Source: Trichormus_B sp936914905
Lineage (GTDB): Bacteria > Cyanobacteriota > Cyanobacteriia > Cyanobacteriales > Nostocaceae
Assembly: GCF_039871975.1 (NCBI RefSeq)
Contig: NZ_JBDPLL010000001.1
Strand: one strand, 5' to 3'
DNA: 64,000 nucleotides
Shown here: one piece after another, positions 47,035 to 56,617 of the stretch
How the letters are laid out: every line of letters starts with the position of its first letter
Position numbering within the stretch: position 1 is the first letter of the stretch
Made by a program: the position numbers and the translations under genes
Notes under the pieces: generated by a model
Seen by the model: only the letters and a program-made list of their open reading frames with translations
What the model was told of the DNA's origin: nothing
Databases searched by the model: none

Positions 47035-49089
47035 CTACCCAGTAATGGTCCCATTCAAAGGAGAACTAGCACTAGCATAGTCTTTTATCGGCATCCTTCC
47101 CGCTAAATAAGCTATACGACCAGCTACAGTTGCTAAATTCATCGCATAAGCCATTGCTGGGGCATTTTCAGCCAGTGCGATCGCACTATTAATTAACAAC
47201 GCATCCGCACCTAATTCCATCGCTTGTACAGCTTCCGAAGGCTCACCAATACCAGCATCTACCACCACAGGTATCGTGGCGTTTTCAATAATAATCTGAA
47301 TATTGGCAGTAGTTTTCAGCCCTTGTCCTGAACCAATAGGCGCTGCTAAAGGCATCACCGTTGCACAACCAACATCTTCTAAACGCTTGGCTAACATCGG
47401 GTCTGCATTAATATAAGGTAAAACAGCAAAACCTTCTTTTACCAATTGTTCCGCAGCTTGCAAAGTGCCAATCGGATCTGGAAGTAAGTACTTAGCATCA
47501 GGTATAACTTCTAACTTGACAAAATTATTATCTTCCTGTCCTAATAACTTCGCCATTTCCCGTCCTAATCGTGCCACTCGAATCGCTTCTTCCGCAGTTT
47601 GACAGCCAGCAGTATTAGGCAACATCCAGATTTTACCCCAATCTAAAGCTTCCGCTAAACCTTCATGTCCCGGTGCATTGGTTTGTACCCGTCGCACAGC
47701 TACCGTCACAATTTGACAACCACTAGCAGCGACGCTTTTCTGCATTTCCTCAGTGCTGCGATATTTACCAGTTCCCGTCATCAAACGAGAGTTAAAAGTT
47801 TTACCAGCAATTATTAATCCTGAATCTTGCAGTTTCAGATCCGCAGGTTGTAGAGATAAATTTTTACTATGTCCGTTAGTGAAATTAGGAGGATGAGTAA
47901 CCATGGATGTTGTCGTAGATGACTGGTTTTGAAAGCGCGAATAATGGAAATTAGTTAAAAGAGGATCGGTTTTTTGTGACAAAATTAAATCAGCAATTAA
48001 CACGGCTGTGACTGGTGCAAGCAAAATACCATTGCGATGATGACCAGTAGCGAAGGTTAAGTTTCTACAGTGACTATCGCCTAAAATCGGTAATTCATCG
48101 GGGCTGGCAGGGCGAAATCCCCACCACATTTCTTGGATGGGATAATTTTCTAATTGTGGAAACAGACGAGTTGCAGCTTGGAGTAAACTTTGAATCCCTG
48201 CTGGTGTGTTATCGGGAGTAAAACCCACATCTTCACTAGTTGCCCCTAAAATTATAGAGCGACAGCTACGCTCGCCGCTGGCAACACGACGGGGGACAAT
48301 ATAAATATTTTCACCAAATAACACCCGCATCAAAGGTAATTCTGTCACAAATTCTGGTACTCCCAAACGCAGCATTTGGCCTTTGTGGGGACGCACTGGT
48401 AAAGGTAATAATTGATTTGCCCAAGCACCAGCGGCTAAAAGATAATGGTCAGCACGAAGTAAACCAATATTAGTTTGAACACCTATAACTTGTCCTTGGT
48501 GTTGAGCGATCGCTTCTACTGTCACTCCATCCTTGAATTCCATACCCAAAGACAGAGCCGCATTCCGTAAAACTTTGACCAAAGCGCGATTATCAACTTG
48601 CCCGTCTTCAGGATACCACCAGCCGCCAACTACATCCACTCCCAAACCTGGCTGATATTCGTGAATGGCATCTTTGTCTAACCAATAAGCTGGGGACTGG
48701 GGACTGGGAATAAATTCTTTTTTCACCTCTGCTCCCCTGCTTCCCCAGTCAGCGTAAGGGATTCCTGCTTGGCTGACTTCATGCTCCCCTACTTTTTTAT
48801 ACAATGGTGCGAGGATGCCACAAGGCCAATAACCTGTATTTAAACCCGTCAATTCTTCTAACTTGCTTGTCCAATCGGGATATAAAGCACGCGAGCGCCA
48901 ACACAAAGACAGCATCGCTTCATTGGCGATATGTTCTGCATCAGGAGCTAACATTCCTGCGGCAGCATGGCTGGCAGCAGCAGAGTAATCACGGCAAAGT
49001 ACAGTCACATTTGCACCACGTAATTTCATCTCCACAGCGCAAGCTAACCCGATAATGCCACCACCAATAATTAAAACGTCGCTAGTCAT
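47035..49089 (-). CDS. thiO/thiG: Bifunctional glycine oxidase-thiazole synthase (ThiO-ThiG fusion)
   Basis: A 684-residue enzyme for the thiazole half of thiamine. Residues 1-370 are ThiO, an FAD oxidase (VLIIGGGIIGLACAVEMKLR; C-terminal GHHRNGILLAPVTA) that turns glycine into iminoglycine. A linker of about 45 residues follows. From about 415 to the end is ThiG (FNSRLMTGTGKYRSTEEMQ; GCQIVTVAVRR; KLEVIPDAKYLLPDP with the Schiff-base lysine in the FVKLEV segment; VVVDAGIGEPSEAVQAMELG). Fusion is known in Nostocales and lets iminoglycine pass between sites. A three-unit heptamer repeat codes for FIPSPQSP in the ThiO part. The start MTSDVLII is natural. Confidence 0.95.
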   Translation of the reverse strand: MTSDVLIIGGGIIGLACAVEMKLRGANVTVLCRDYSAAASHAAAGMLAPDAEHIANEAMLSLCWRSRALYPDWTSKLEELTGLNTGYWPCGILAPLYKKVGEHEVSQAGIPYADWGSRGAEVKKEFIPSPQSPAYWLDKDAIHEYQPGLGVDVVGGWWYPEDGQVDNRALVKVLRNAALSLGMEFKDGVTVEAIAQHQGQVIGVQTNIGLLRADHYLLAAGAWANQLLPLPVRPHKGQMLRLGVPEFVTELPLMRVLFGENIYIVPRRVASGERSCRSIILGATSEDVGFTPDNTPAGIQSLLQAATRLFPQLENYPIQEMWWGFRPASPDELPILGDSHCRNLTFATGHHRNGILLAPVTAVLIADLILSQKTDPLLTNFHYSRFQNQSSTTTSMVTHPPNFTNGHSKNLSLQPADLKLQDSGLIIAGKTFNSRLMTGTGKYRSTEEMQKSVAASGCQIVTVAVRRVQTNAPGHEGLAEALDWGKIWMLPNTAGCQTAEEAIRVARLGREMAKLLGQEDNNFVKLEVIPDAKYLLPDPIGTLQAAEQLVKEGFAVLPYINADPMLAKRLEDVGCATVMPLAAPIGSGQGLKTTANIQIIIENATIPVVVDAGIGEPSEAVQAMELGADALLINSAIALAENAPAMAYAMNLATVAGRIAYLAGRMPIKDYASASSPLNGTITG
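48691..48711. repeat. STRR heptamer array inside thiO-thiG
   Basis: TGGGGAC-TGGGGAC-TGGGAAT, exactly 21 bases, lies in the coding region of ThiO and keeps the frame, adding seven residues (part of FIPSPQSP). The same heptamers lie in cimA at 51657. Confidence 0.85.
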
Positions 49090-49136
49090 TAGTCAATAGT
49101 CATTAGTTATAAGTCATATATAATTACATAACTCAT

Positions 49137-49182
49137 AACTAATAACTTATTGACTCAAGACTCATAACTCAAGACTCAGAAC
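49137..49182. repeat. STRR-like array (GACTCA/AACTCA)
   Basis: Tandem variants of aactcataactca and gactcaagactca lie between thiO-thiG and the upstream gene, downstream of the latter. Confidence 0.6.
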
Positions 49183-49605
49183 TTACCACAAAGCACGAAT
49201 AGGTTCTTTGTCTTGGTTAGTATTACCTGAATTTGAGCTAGTCTCAGTTGTGGAATTATCATTATTGGTCTCTTGTGCATTATCAACCGTTCCAATCGGC
49301 TCAGTAGAAGCGTTATTTTGAGCTACACTGCCTCGGCTGGGATCATCAGAAAAACCATTCCCGTTAGCAGTTGCAGAATTATTCCCGTTAGCAGTTACAG
49401 AATTGTTCCTAGTAGCCGTTTCAGCATCATCCCTAGTAGCCGTGCTATTAACATTAATATTAGCCGGAAGAACGCTAGATGCTTTGCGTCCAGGTGGAAC
49501 ATTAGCAGTTTGCTGTCCACCCATTGGAAAATTAATCCCTAGCAAAGTACCTAGTAAAATTGCCACACCACCAGCCATCAAAATCAAAGGTGTCCATCTA
49601 TCCAT
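49183..49605 (-). CDS. Membrane-anchored low-complexity protein (140 aa)
   Basis: An N-terminal membrane anchor (LILMAGGVAILLGTLLGINF, residues 7-26) precedes a Ser/Thr/Asn-rich tail with internal repeats (NSVTANGNNSATANGNG; ETNNDNSTTETSSNSGN). It ends EPIRALW. The tail probably lies outside the cytoplasm and is disordered. I recognise no family. AAGGAGAT sits 7 bases before the ATG (49613-49620), a strong ribosome-binding site that supports a real gene. Confidence 0.72.
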   Translation of the reverse strand: MDRWTPLILMAGGVAILLGTLLGINFPMGGQQTANVPPGRKASSVLPANINVNSTATRDDAETATRNNSVTANGNNSATANGNGFSDDPSRGSVAQNNASTEPIGTVDNAQETNNDNSTTETSSNSGNTNQDKEPIRALW

Positions 49606-50132
49606 CTTGTTTATCTCCTTTTTAACCTTATGGTGTCCAAACTAATTGAGAACTTTGACCGATCAACGAAGCCTACTCAAACTTACTCAAAGTTGGAAAG
49701 TCTAGTCATTCGTAGTGGTTCAAGCACTACAGGGTTAAACGGCAAACCCTTTATTCCTTGGTCAAAGACATCAGGAATTACTTTTCTCATCATATTAAAT
49801 GACCCATTAATATCGGCATTTAATAACCTACTATTACCGATTTTATACAATCCTCTTGCCATTCTCTTCCCCGTCAATTCAGGTTTTCTATCCCCATACT
49901 TAGGTAGAGCATCACCATCTAAAGCACTGGCTTGGGATGTATAATATTCTTCCGTAATTATTACCTTTATTCCTTTACTTTTAGGAAAAATTCTCGCCTC
50001 AATTATTTCCTTTTGCGATGTCGTAATTTTGATATTACTCATTGACAGGAAACAAATTAGCTTTTTTAAGGCTTTTTTTGAGATTAATTCATGAGGATAT
50101 GGTAGGAGATTCCGCCCTTTTATGTTATCCTT

Positions 50133-50340
50133 ATATTGAGGAATTTTCGATATTGAGGAATTTTCGATATTGAGGAATTTTCGATATTGAGGAATTNNNN
50201 NNNNNNNNNNNNNNNNNNNNNNNNNNNNNNNNNNNNNNNNNNNNNNNNNNNNNNNNNNNNNNNNNNNNNNNNNNNNNNNNNNNNNNNNNNNNNNNNTTCG
50301 ATATTGAGGAATTTTCGATATTGAGGAATTTTCGATATTG
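50133..50340. repeat. 17-bp tandem repeat (minisatellite) around gap 2
   Basis: Copies of CGATATTGAGGAATTTT with a strict 17-base period lie on both sides of the 100-N gap (TATTGAG at 50134, 50151, 50168 and 50185; three more after 50296). Because 17 is not a multiple of three, three copies together encode a 17-residue unit (KIPQYRKFLNIENSSIS) on the minus strand. The array is longer than the assembly shows. Confidence 0.9.
50197..50296. other. Assembly gap 2 (100 N)
   Basis: Exactly 100 N inside the 17-bp array, most likely an unresolved repeat and not missing unique sequence. Confidence 0.98.
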
Positions 50341-50743
50341 AGGAATTTTCGGTTTCCCTAAAAAAATTTTTTCTGGATGTTCATTCCAGGCTCTTACAGC
50401 ATGAAAATAACTTGTCCATGGTAAATCTAATCTTCTGATAATTTCCTTACTAACTTTTGTTGGTAAAGCTTTGTAATCATCAGTTTGAGACAATTGGTGA
50501 TAGATTTGATTAAAGTTGAATTTCTGGTGATGTTGAAAGCAATGTTCCCGATAATGGTAATTAGCTAAGTTAAACAAATTTTTAGGCAAAAACGCCTTAT
50601 GATCAATGGACGACCAGAAAGGATACTTCTTTATGAAGATATGACATTCAACTAGCTTCATGGCTGGATCATACAACGAAAATAGCATTATGAAAAGTAA
50701 TAATCGCCAAAATCCCTCATTATTCCTATTTAATTAGAAAAAT

Positions 50744-50985
50744 GAGCACAACTGACGGAAATTTAGCTGAATTTTTGGGAACTGTATTTATCCCCAAAAA
50801 TCTTTCACATCTTGCTACATTCACATCACCTAAAACCTGAGTTTGACAAGCTAAACGTAAGTCAGTTGTAGGAAAATGGAGATCACGCGAATTGGGCGCG
50901 TTTGATCACGCCAATTCGCTGCTGACAGTTCGCCTACTACTGTAACCACACAAGTACCACAACTGCCAACTCCTCGACAGACTTT
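50744..50985 (-). pseudogene. 2Fe-2S ferredoxin-like protein relic
   Basis: The minus strand reads CRGVGSCGTCVVTVVGELSA, ANWRDQTRPIRVISIF, and in another frame TDLRLACQTQVLGDVNVARC, ERFLG. The CxxxxCxxC and later C in ACQTQ are the cluster ligands of plant-type 2Fe-2S proteins. A frameshift lies between them and the N-terminus is missing. An inverted repeat (GCGAATTGGGCG at 50887, CGCCAATTCGC at 50909) sits at the break, where a small duplication or palindrome has replaced coding sequence. Confidence 0.6.
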
Positions 50986-51055
50986 TCACCCTATCATCTG
51001 TCACCTGCTATATATTGGCACATCGCCACAAAGTTGTCTCTCAGCTCTCAATTTT

Positions 51056-52714
51056 ATGACTACAACTCCCTCAAATCAACTTTGGCTCTATGACACTACT
51101 CTCCGGGATGGTACACAACGGGAAGGACTATCAGTGTCTATAGAAGATAAGTTACGCATTGCTCACAGACTCGATGAATTAGGCATACCCTTTATTGAAG
51201 GTGGTTGGCCAGGAGCTAATCCTAAAGATGTTCAATTTTTCTGGCAACTCCAAGAAAATCCCCTCAAACAAGCAGAAATAGTTCCCTTTTGCTCAACTCG
51301 TCGTCCTTACTCTACAGCAGCAGAAGAACCAATGCTGCAGGCCATACTGTCTGCGGGTACTCGCTGGGTGACAATTTTTGGTAAGTCTTGGGATTTGCAC
51401 GTCATTGAAGGACTCAAGACCAGTTTAGAAGAAAACTTAGCCATGATCAGCGATACAATTGCATATCTCCGTTCTCAAGGACGGCGTGTGATTTATGATG
51501 CTGAACATTGGTTTGATGGCTACAAACGAAATCCTGACTATGCTCTCCAGACAATAAAAGCAGCCGCAATAGCAGGGGCTGAATGGCTAGTCTTATGTGA
51601 TACTAATGGTGGCACCTTGCCCCATGAGATTTCGCAAATTATTAAAAATATTCTGTTGGGGACTGGGGACTGGGAACTGGGGACTGGGAATACAGAAAAA
51701 ACTCTGACCCAATCTCCACTTCCCCAAATCGGAATTCACACTCATAATGATTCAGAGATGGCAGTTGCTAATGCCCTAGCAGCTGTCATGGTAGGAGCGA
51801 AGATGGTGCAGGGTACAATCAATGGTTATGGGGAACGCTGTGGTAATGCTAACCTGTGTTCTGTGATTCCCAATTTACAGTTAAAGCTTGGTTATAGCTG
51901 TATCGGTGAACACCAGCTAAATCAACTTACAGAAACTAGTCGGTTTGTCAGCGAAGTTGTCAATCTTGCGCCTGATGAACACGCGCCTTATGTGGGACGT
52001 TCTGCCTTTGCCCACAAAGGTGGTATTCATGTATCTGCGGTAGAACGTAATCCTTTAACTTATGAACATATTCAGCCGGAACAAGTGGGGAATCGTCGCC
52101 GCATTGTTATTTCTGAACAGTCTGGTTTAAGTAATATCTTAGCTAAAGCTCGGTCTTTGGGAATGGAATTAGATAAAAATGATCCCCAAGCCCGGCAAAT
52201 TCTTCAACGTATGAAAGAATTAGAGAGTGAAGGATATCAATTTGAAGCTGCAGAAGCCAGTTTTGCTCTATTAATGTATGAAGCTTTGGGACTGCGAGAA
52301 CAGTTTTTTGAAGTTAAAGGTTTTCAAGTCCACTGTGATTTAGTAGAGGTGAAAGAAACTACTAATTCTTTAGCAACAGTAAAAGTAGGTGTAAATGGTA
52401 TAAATATTCTTGAAGCAGCAGAAGGTAATGGACCAGTAGCGGCCTTAGATGATGCTTTACGTAAAGCTTTAGTGAACTTTTATCCGCAAATTGCCGACTT
52501 TGAGTTGACAGATTATAAAGTCAGAATTCTCAACGGAAATACGGGTACAGCAGCAAAAACCCGCGCTTTGGTAGAATCGGGAAATGGTCAACAACGTTGG
52601 ACAACTGTAGGAGTTTCTACAAATATTTTGGAGGCTTCCTATCAAGCTGTAGTTGAAGGTTTGGAATATGGTTTATTGTTGCATTTCCAAGCTGAAAAGT
52701 CCCTGAAAATTTAG
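51056..52714 (+). CDS. cimA: (R)-Citramalate synthase
   Basis: A 552-residue cytosolic enzyme of the LeuA/HMGL-like family that joins pyruvate and acetyl-CoA to citramalate, opening the pyruvate route to isoleucine. Motifs: YDTTLRDGTQREGLSVSIED (residues 12-31), FIEGGWPGANPKD, HTHNDSEMAVANALAAVMVG (metal ligands), NGYGERCGNANLCSVIPNL and the C-terminal LeuA dimer domain (VKVGVNGINILEAAEGNGPV; GLEYGLLLHFQ). Start ATG 51056. A five-unit heptamer array inserts LGTGDWELGTGN in the barrel before IGIHTHND. The frame stays open, so the enzyme may still work. Confidence 0.92.
   Translation: MTTTPSNQLWLYDTTLRDGTQREGLSVSIEDKLRIAHRLDELGIPFIEGGWPGANPKDVQFFWQLQENPLKQAEIVPFCSTRRPYSTAAEEPMLQAILSAGTRWVTIFGKSWDLHVIEGLKTSLEENLAMISDTIAYLRSQGRRVIYDAEHWFDGYKRNPDYALQTIKAAAIAGAEWLVLCDTNGGTLPHEISQIIKNILLGTGDWELGTGNTEKTLTQSPLPQIGIHTHNDSEMAVANALAAVMVGAKMVQGTINGYGERCGNANLCSVIPNLQLKLGYSCIGEHQLNQLTETSRFVSEVVNLAPDEHAPYVGRSAFAHKGGIHVSAVERNPLTYEHIQPEQVGNRRRIVISEQSGLSNILAKARSLGMELDKNDPQARQILQRMKELESEGYQFEAAEASFALLMYEALGLREQFFEVKGFQVHCDLVEVKETTNSLATVKVGVNGINILEAAEGNGPVAALDDALRKALVNFYPQIADFELTDYKVRILNGNTGTAAKTRALVESGNGQQRWTTVGVSTNILEASYQAVVEGLEYGLLLHFQAEKSLKI
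51657..51691. repeat. cimA: STRR heptamer array inside cimA
   Basis: Five units TGGGGAC, TGGGGAC, TGGGAAC, TGGGGAC and TGGGAAT (35 bases) lie within the coding sequence and encode most of LGTGDWELGTGN. The length is not a multiple of three, so flanking bases must have changed to keep the frame. Confidence 0.88.
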
Positions 52715-53584
52715 GATGAACATCTTAATTTTCATTATGATCATGTTATTGCTGGAAAAGATGGGCTGATATATATCTATATCGATTTGATGTTTGCCAA
52801 AGTTATTATTTTAAACAGAGTATTTCATCTATATCGGTGTTACCTAAAATAGATGTCTTGCAGAACTAATATGATGTTATAATGGGGGTTGTCTTTGTTA
52901 TAGCTGAAAGTTAGAGTTACACGGTTATATTTAAATTAGCGATCGGAAAGAACACCAAGAATATATAAAATCTAAAATTCTCTATCATACCAAAAAAACT
53001 ATTTTGTAATAGGTCTAATAAATCTTAACTTAAGTATATCATTGTTGGTTGTCTTAACCAAGATATCCAGGACTAAAAGATTTACAGGATGATATTACTA
53101 GATTATCAATTAGATAAGATAGAGTTCACATGCTATTTCTTTGAAAAGGTGACAATCTTTTCAAAGAAATAACATCTTGTCACTTTGCGTATTTTACCCA
53201 ACTGACTACAAATCACAAACAAATAATAATCCTGTAAATCCTGTTTTAGACAATCAATTAATAACCTTGAAATCCAAAAACTTACTATATATTCGATATG
53301 GGCCAATATATATATAAATTATAAGATAAATTATAAGAATAAGCATCCCCAAAACTCGGAACACTGTCAACCACCCTGGCTGAAATCAGCAAGATTCCTT
53401 AAATTATTGACTATATTCTCATTATTCTTGAGAATATACCCACTCTTATTGATAATAAGATTCTTTCCCAACATCTCGTACAAATAACTTATATAGCAGA
53501 AACAGAATTTTTTTTGATATTATTAAAAACCTTCTCAATTTAGCGAATCAAGGAAATCTAAATCTACAAGTAATTTCTAAATAG
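52715..53584. other. Non-coding stretch, about 870 bases
   Basis: AT-rich with no gene. It holds a perfect 15-bp inverted repeat at 53134-53171 and fragments such as ttataagataaattataag (near 53320). It may be decayed coding sequence upstream of the kinase relic. Confidence 0.5.
53134..53171. repeat. Perfect 15-bp inverted repeat
   Basis: TATTTCTTTGAAAAG (53134-53148) and CTTTTCAAAGAAATA (53157-53171) are separated by 8 bases. No T tract follows, so a terminator is unlikely. It may be the end of a lost element or an RNA hairpin. Confidence 0.8.
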
Positions 53585-53587
53585 TCA

Positions 53588-54165
53588 GGTTATTAGATCA
53601 TTAGCTAAAGGCGGATGTGGAGAAGTATTTTTAGCTCAACATAGTCAAACCAAGAAACTTGTCGCACTCAAAATCATGTTACCTGTGGTTGCTGCTCAAG
53701 AAACTAGTGTGAAAATGTTTTTGAGATAAACAGAAAACACCAAACATTTACAAATAAATATTGATGGTAAAATGGTGGTACAATTTGGAGCTTATGGTTT
53801 AGTTAAGGCCTTTGATTTAGCAGGTTTAAGTGGGCAAACTTTCACAGCGACAAAAATGGGAACACCTGTATTTATGTCTCGCCGACAAGTCCTAGATTTT
53901 AAACACGCATTACCAGAAGTTGATGTTTGGGCGAGTGCCGCTTGTCTATATAATATGTTAACGGGATATTTCCCCCGTGATTTTGTTGGTGATTCTTAGG
54001 CTTCTGTGTAAGGAAATGATCCTGTACCCATTAGTCAACGTGATAGTAGTATTCCTGAATAGTTAGCAAAAGTGATAGATTTAGCTTTAACAGAAAAACC
54101 GGAAATTCAATTTCAAACCGCAGCACAATTTAAAGGAGGCTTTGGTAAAAACTCTATGAATTTAG
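53588..54165 (+). pseudogene. Serine/threonine protein kinase relic without catalytic loop
   Basis: Reading through stops: IRSLAKGGCGEVFLAQHSQT (Gly loop), KKLVALKIMLP (ATP lysine), then a jump to KMVVQFGAYGLVKAFDLAG (the DFG region altered to FGAYG), TATKMGTPVFMSRRQV (activation-loop GTPxFMS), PEVDVWASAACLYNMLTGYF, PRDFVG, stop, and PISQRDSSIPE, stop, LAKVIDLALTEKPEIQFQTA. The C-helix and the HRD catalytic loop are deleted, and at least three stops are present. Confidence 0.72.
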
Positions 54166-54395
54166 GGAAAACTTTCCCAAGCTTGGGCAACCAACTTGCT
54201 TAACCAGCGTCGTTGTTGTCTATCTAACACCAGATCATCTTCTAAGACCTCGGCAGTTAATTCTTCTAAGGATTGACCCTGAGCTCGGACAAGTTTGACT
54301 ACTCCGGCAATTACCGCAGCTACCAGTTCTTCATCAACTGGCTGTTGTCGGAGTGCAAAAATTTCTTGGAGACTGTCTGGGATAGGATAATTCAT
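54162..54395 (-). CDS. Small cyanobacterial protein of unknown function (77 aa)
   Basis: MNYPIPDSLQEIFALRQQPV, DEELVAAVIAGVVKLVRAQG, QSLEELTAEVLEDDLVLDRQ, QRRWLSKLVAQAWESFP. It is a compact, acidic, mostly helical protein without membrane segment. I recognise it as a conserved cyanobacterial hypothetical of this length. It converges on the kinase relic. Confidence 0.7.
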   Translation of the reverse strand: MNYPIPDSLQEIFALRQQPVDEELVAAVIAGVVKLVRAQGQSLEELTAEVLEDDLVLDRQQRRWLSKLVAQAWESFP

Positions 54396-54556
54396 GGTAT
54401 GAGTTTACAGAAGTTCCAAAATGATTAATAAATTTAACAACCTATTAAAGTTTCTTAATTAAATCTTGATGCAACTGATAGGGCGGAGTGTAACGTACTT
54501 TCTGCCTTTGTCAAATCTTTCTTAGTGAGTAGATTGATGGGAGATGTCAGCAGAAT

Positions 54557-56617
54557 ATGAAAGAGATTCTTTATGTAGAAGTTCCTACTCCAGATACTGC
54601 GGCTGTACGCAACTGGCTACAAGTGGATTTTGCGCCAGGTAATGGAGAGAAATTGCTTACCCCAGAAGGTTTTCGCTTGAGAAAGCCTGGTGTGTCTGTG
54701 ACGGAGAGTATACCAGATGAACTGTCTATATTTGTCTGGTCGATACAGCGTACTACTTATCTCAAGGTATTCCGTTGGGCAGATAAACCTTTTGCGAATG
54801 AGGGGCAAATTCTTCAACGCCTAACTACAGGAATCCGCAGCCGCTTTCCCCATAGTTATCCAGAACCGCCGGAAATTGATGCTCAAAAGTCAATTTTCGC
54901 AGAGTTAGAAGCTTATTATCCCCTAACTGTCAAGTTTTTTCAGAAAATGCCAAATGGGGAATATGATCTCAAGCGTGCTTACTGGTGGGAGCAACGTTGG
55001 CGTGAAGGGGTGAAAAATCCTCAGCAGCCCCGTCAGGTGTTATTTTCTGGTCAACGGGAAGAGGGAAACGAAAGTCCCAATCTTCAATATGACCTTATTT
55101 ATATTGGTGGTGCTTTAGGTTCAATTCATGCGGCTTTGATGGCAAAGTTGGGCTATAAAGTGCTGTTGGTGGAACGTTTGCCGTTTGGCAGAATGAACCG
55201 GGAATGGAATATTTCTCGTGATGAAATTCAAAGTTTGGTAAATCTGGGTTTGCTGACAAGTAGTGAGTTAGAAAGCATTATTGCCAGGGAGTATAAAGAC
55301 GGTTTCAATAAATTTTTTGATGCCAATAATCCTTCTGGCCTGAAAGCGCCAATTCTGCACACGCCGACGGTGCTAAATATCGCTTTGGATTCAGATAAGT
55401 TGCTGCAAGTATGTGGAGAAAAACTCAAAGCTGCTGCTGGTGATATCTGGGATGAAACTGAGTTTATTCGGGCTGATATCAGCGATTCACAGGTAACTAT
55501 TAGTGTCAAGCATTTACCTAGCGGTAATGAGCAGGAAGTGAGTGGAAGATTGCTGGTGGATGCAATGGGAACTGCTTCTCCTATTGCTTGGCAATTAAAT
55601 GGTGGTAGGGCTTTTGATAGTGTGTGTCCAACTGTGGGAGCAGTAGTTGAGAAGGGGTTTGAGCATGGTGTGTGGGATGTTCAGTATGGAGATATTCTCT
55701 ACAGCCACGGGGATATTTCTCGCGGTAGACAGTTGATTTGGGAGTTGTTTCCTGGGGTTGAGGAGGAACTAACAATTTATCTGTTTCATTACCATGAGGT
55801 GAATGGGAAAAATCCTGGTTCTTTGTTGGAGATGTATGAGGACTTTTTCATGATTTTGCCGGAGTATCGCCGCTGTGATATGGATAAGCTGGTGTGGAAG
55901 AAGCCGACTTTTGGCTATATACCAGGGCATTTTAGTGTAAGTAATAGAGATCGCACCATTGCGTTTGATAGATTAATTGCTATTGGTGATGCTGCTTCCC
56001 TTCAGTCTCCCCTGATTTTTACAGGTTTTGGTTCTCTCGTTCGCAACCTAGAACGGTTAACTACCCTATTAAATACAGCCCTGAAACACAACCTATTGAG
56101 TTTTCAGCACTTAAATCAAATTCGTGCCTACCAAAGTAACGTTTCCGTGACTTGGTTATTTTCCAAAGGAATGATGGTTCCCACGGGTAAATTTATCCCG
56201 CCCCAAAGGGTAAACTCCATGCTCAATACCTTCTTTGGTTTATTAGCAGATGAACGCCCAGAAGTGGTAGATAATTTCATTAAAGATCGTTGCGATTGGT
56301 TAACTTTTAATCGTTTGGCCTTGAAAGCAGCCAGGAAAAATCCTGCTTTACTGCTGTGGATATGGCAAATGGCTGGGTTAAAAGACTTACTGAGGTGGTT
56401 AGGTAATTATTTTAACTTTGGTCGTCACGCCCTTATTAGCCTTTTGTTAAGTAGATGGTTTTCACACTTCCTGAAATCAAGTCAATCTTGGTTAGAACCC
56501 CGTTATCCCGGATTATGGTTGCAATTATTAACCATTAATTATGGAATTTCTACTGGTAAACCACAGCGGCATAATCAGGTAGTTAAAGTTAACTCAAAAG
56601 CAGTAACTCAAATTAGT
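54557..56617 (+). CDS. CruA/CruP-family lycopene cyclase-like flavoprotein, 3' end lost in gap 3
   Basis: The 687 visible residues carry an N-terminal extension (MKEILYVEVPTPDTAAVRNW; FRWADKPFANEGQILQRLTT; KRAYWWEQRWREGVKNPQQP), then an FAD Rossmann motif (DLIYIGGALGSIHAALMAKL, about residue 176), LLVERLPFGRMNREWNISRD, LLVDAMGTASPIAWQLNGGR and GDAASLQSPLIFTGFGSLVR. These are hallmarks of the CruA/CruP lycopene cyclases, which form beta-rings on lycopene at the membrane. Whether it is CruA or CruP I cannot settle. The apparent reading beyond the gap belongs to another gene, so the true end is not in the assembly. Confidence 0.8.

Larger units (their letters stand above)
49683..50690 (-). pseudogene. 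TnpB relic (zinc-finger-less subfamily) around a minisatellite and gap 2
   Basis: The N-terminal block (50688-50360) reads MLFSLYDPAMKLVECHIFIK, SQTDDYKALPTKVSKEIIRR, LDLPWTSYFHAVRAWNEHPE and KIFLGKPKIPQYR. Then comes the 17-bp repeat array with the gap. The C-terminal block (50042-49683) reads ITTSQKEIIEARIFPKSKGI, VIITEEYYTSQASALDGDAL, PKYGDRKPELTGKRMARGLY and LLNADINGSFNMMRKV, which includes the last RuvC aspartate. The middle, with the first Asp and the Glu, is missing. It cannot cut DNA. Confidence 0.7.
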
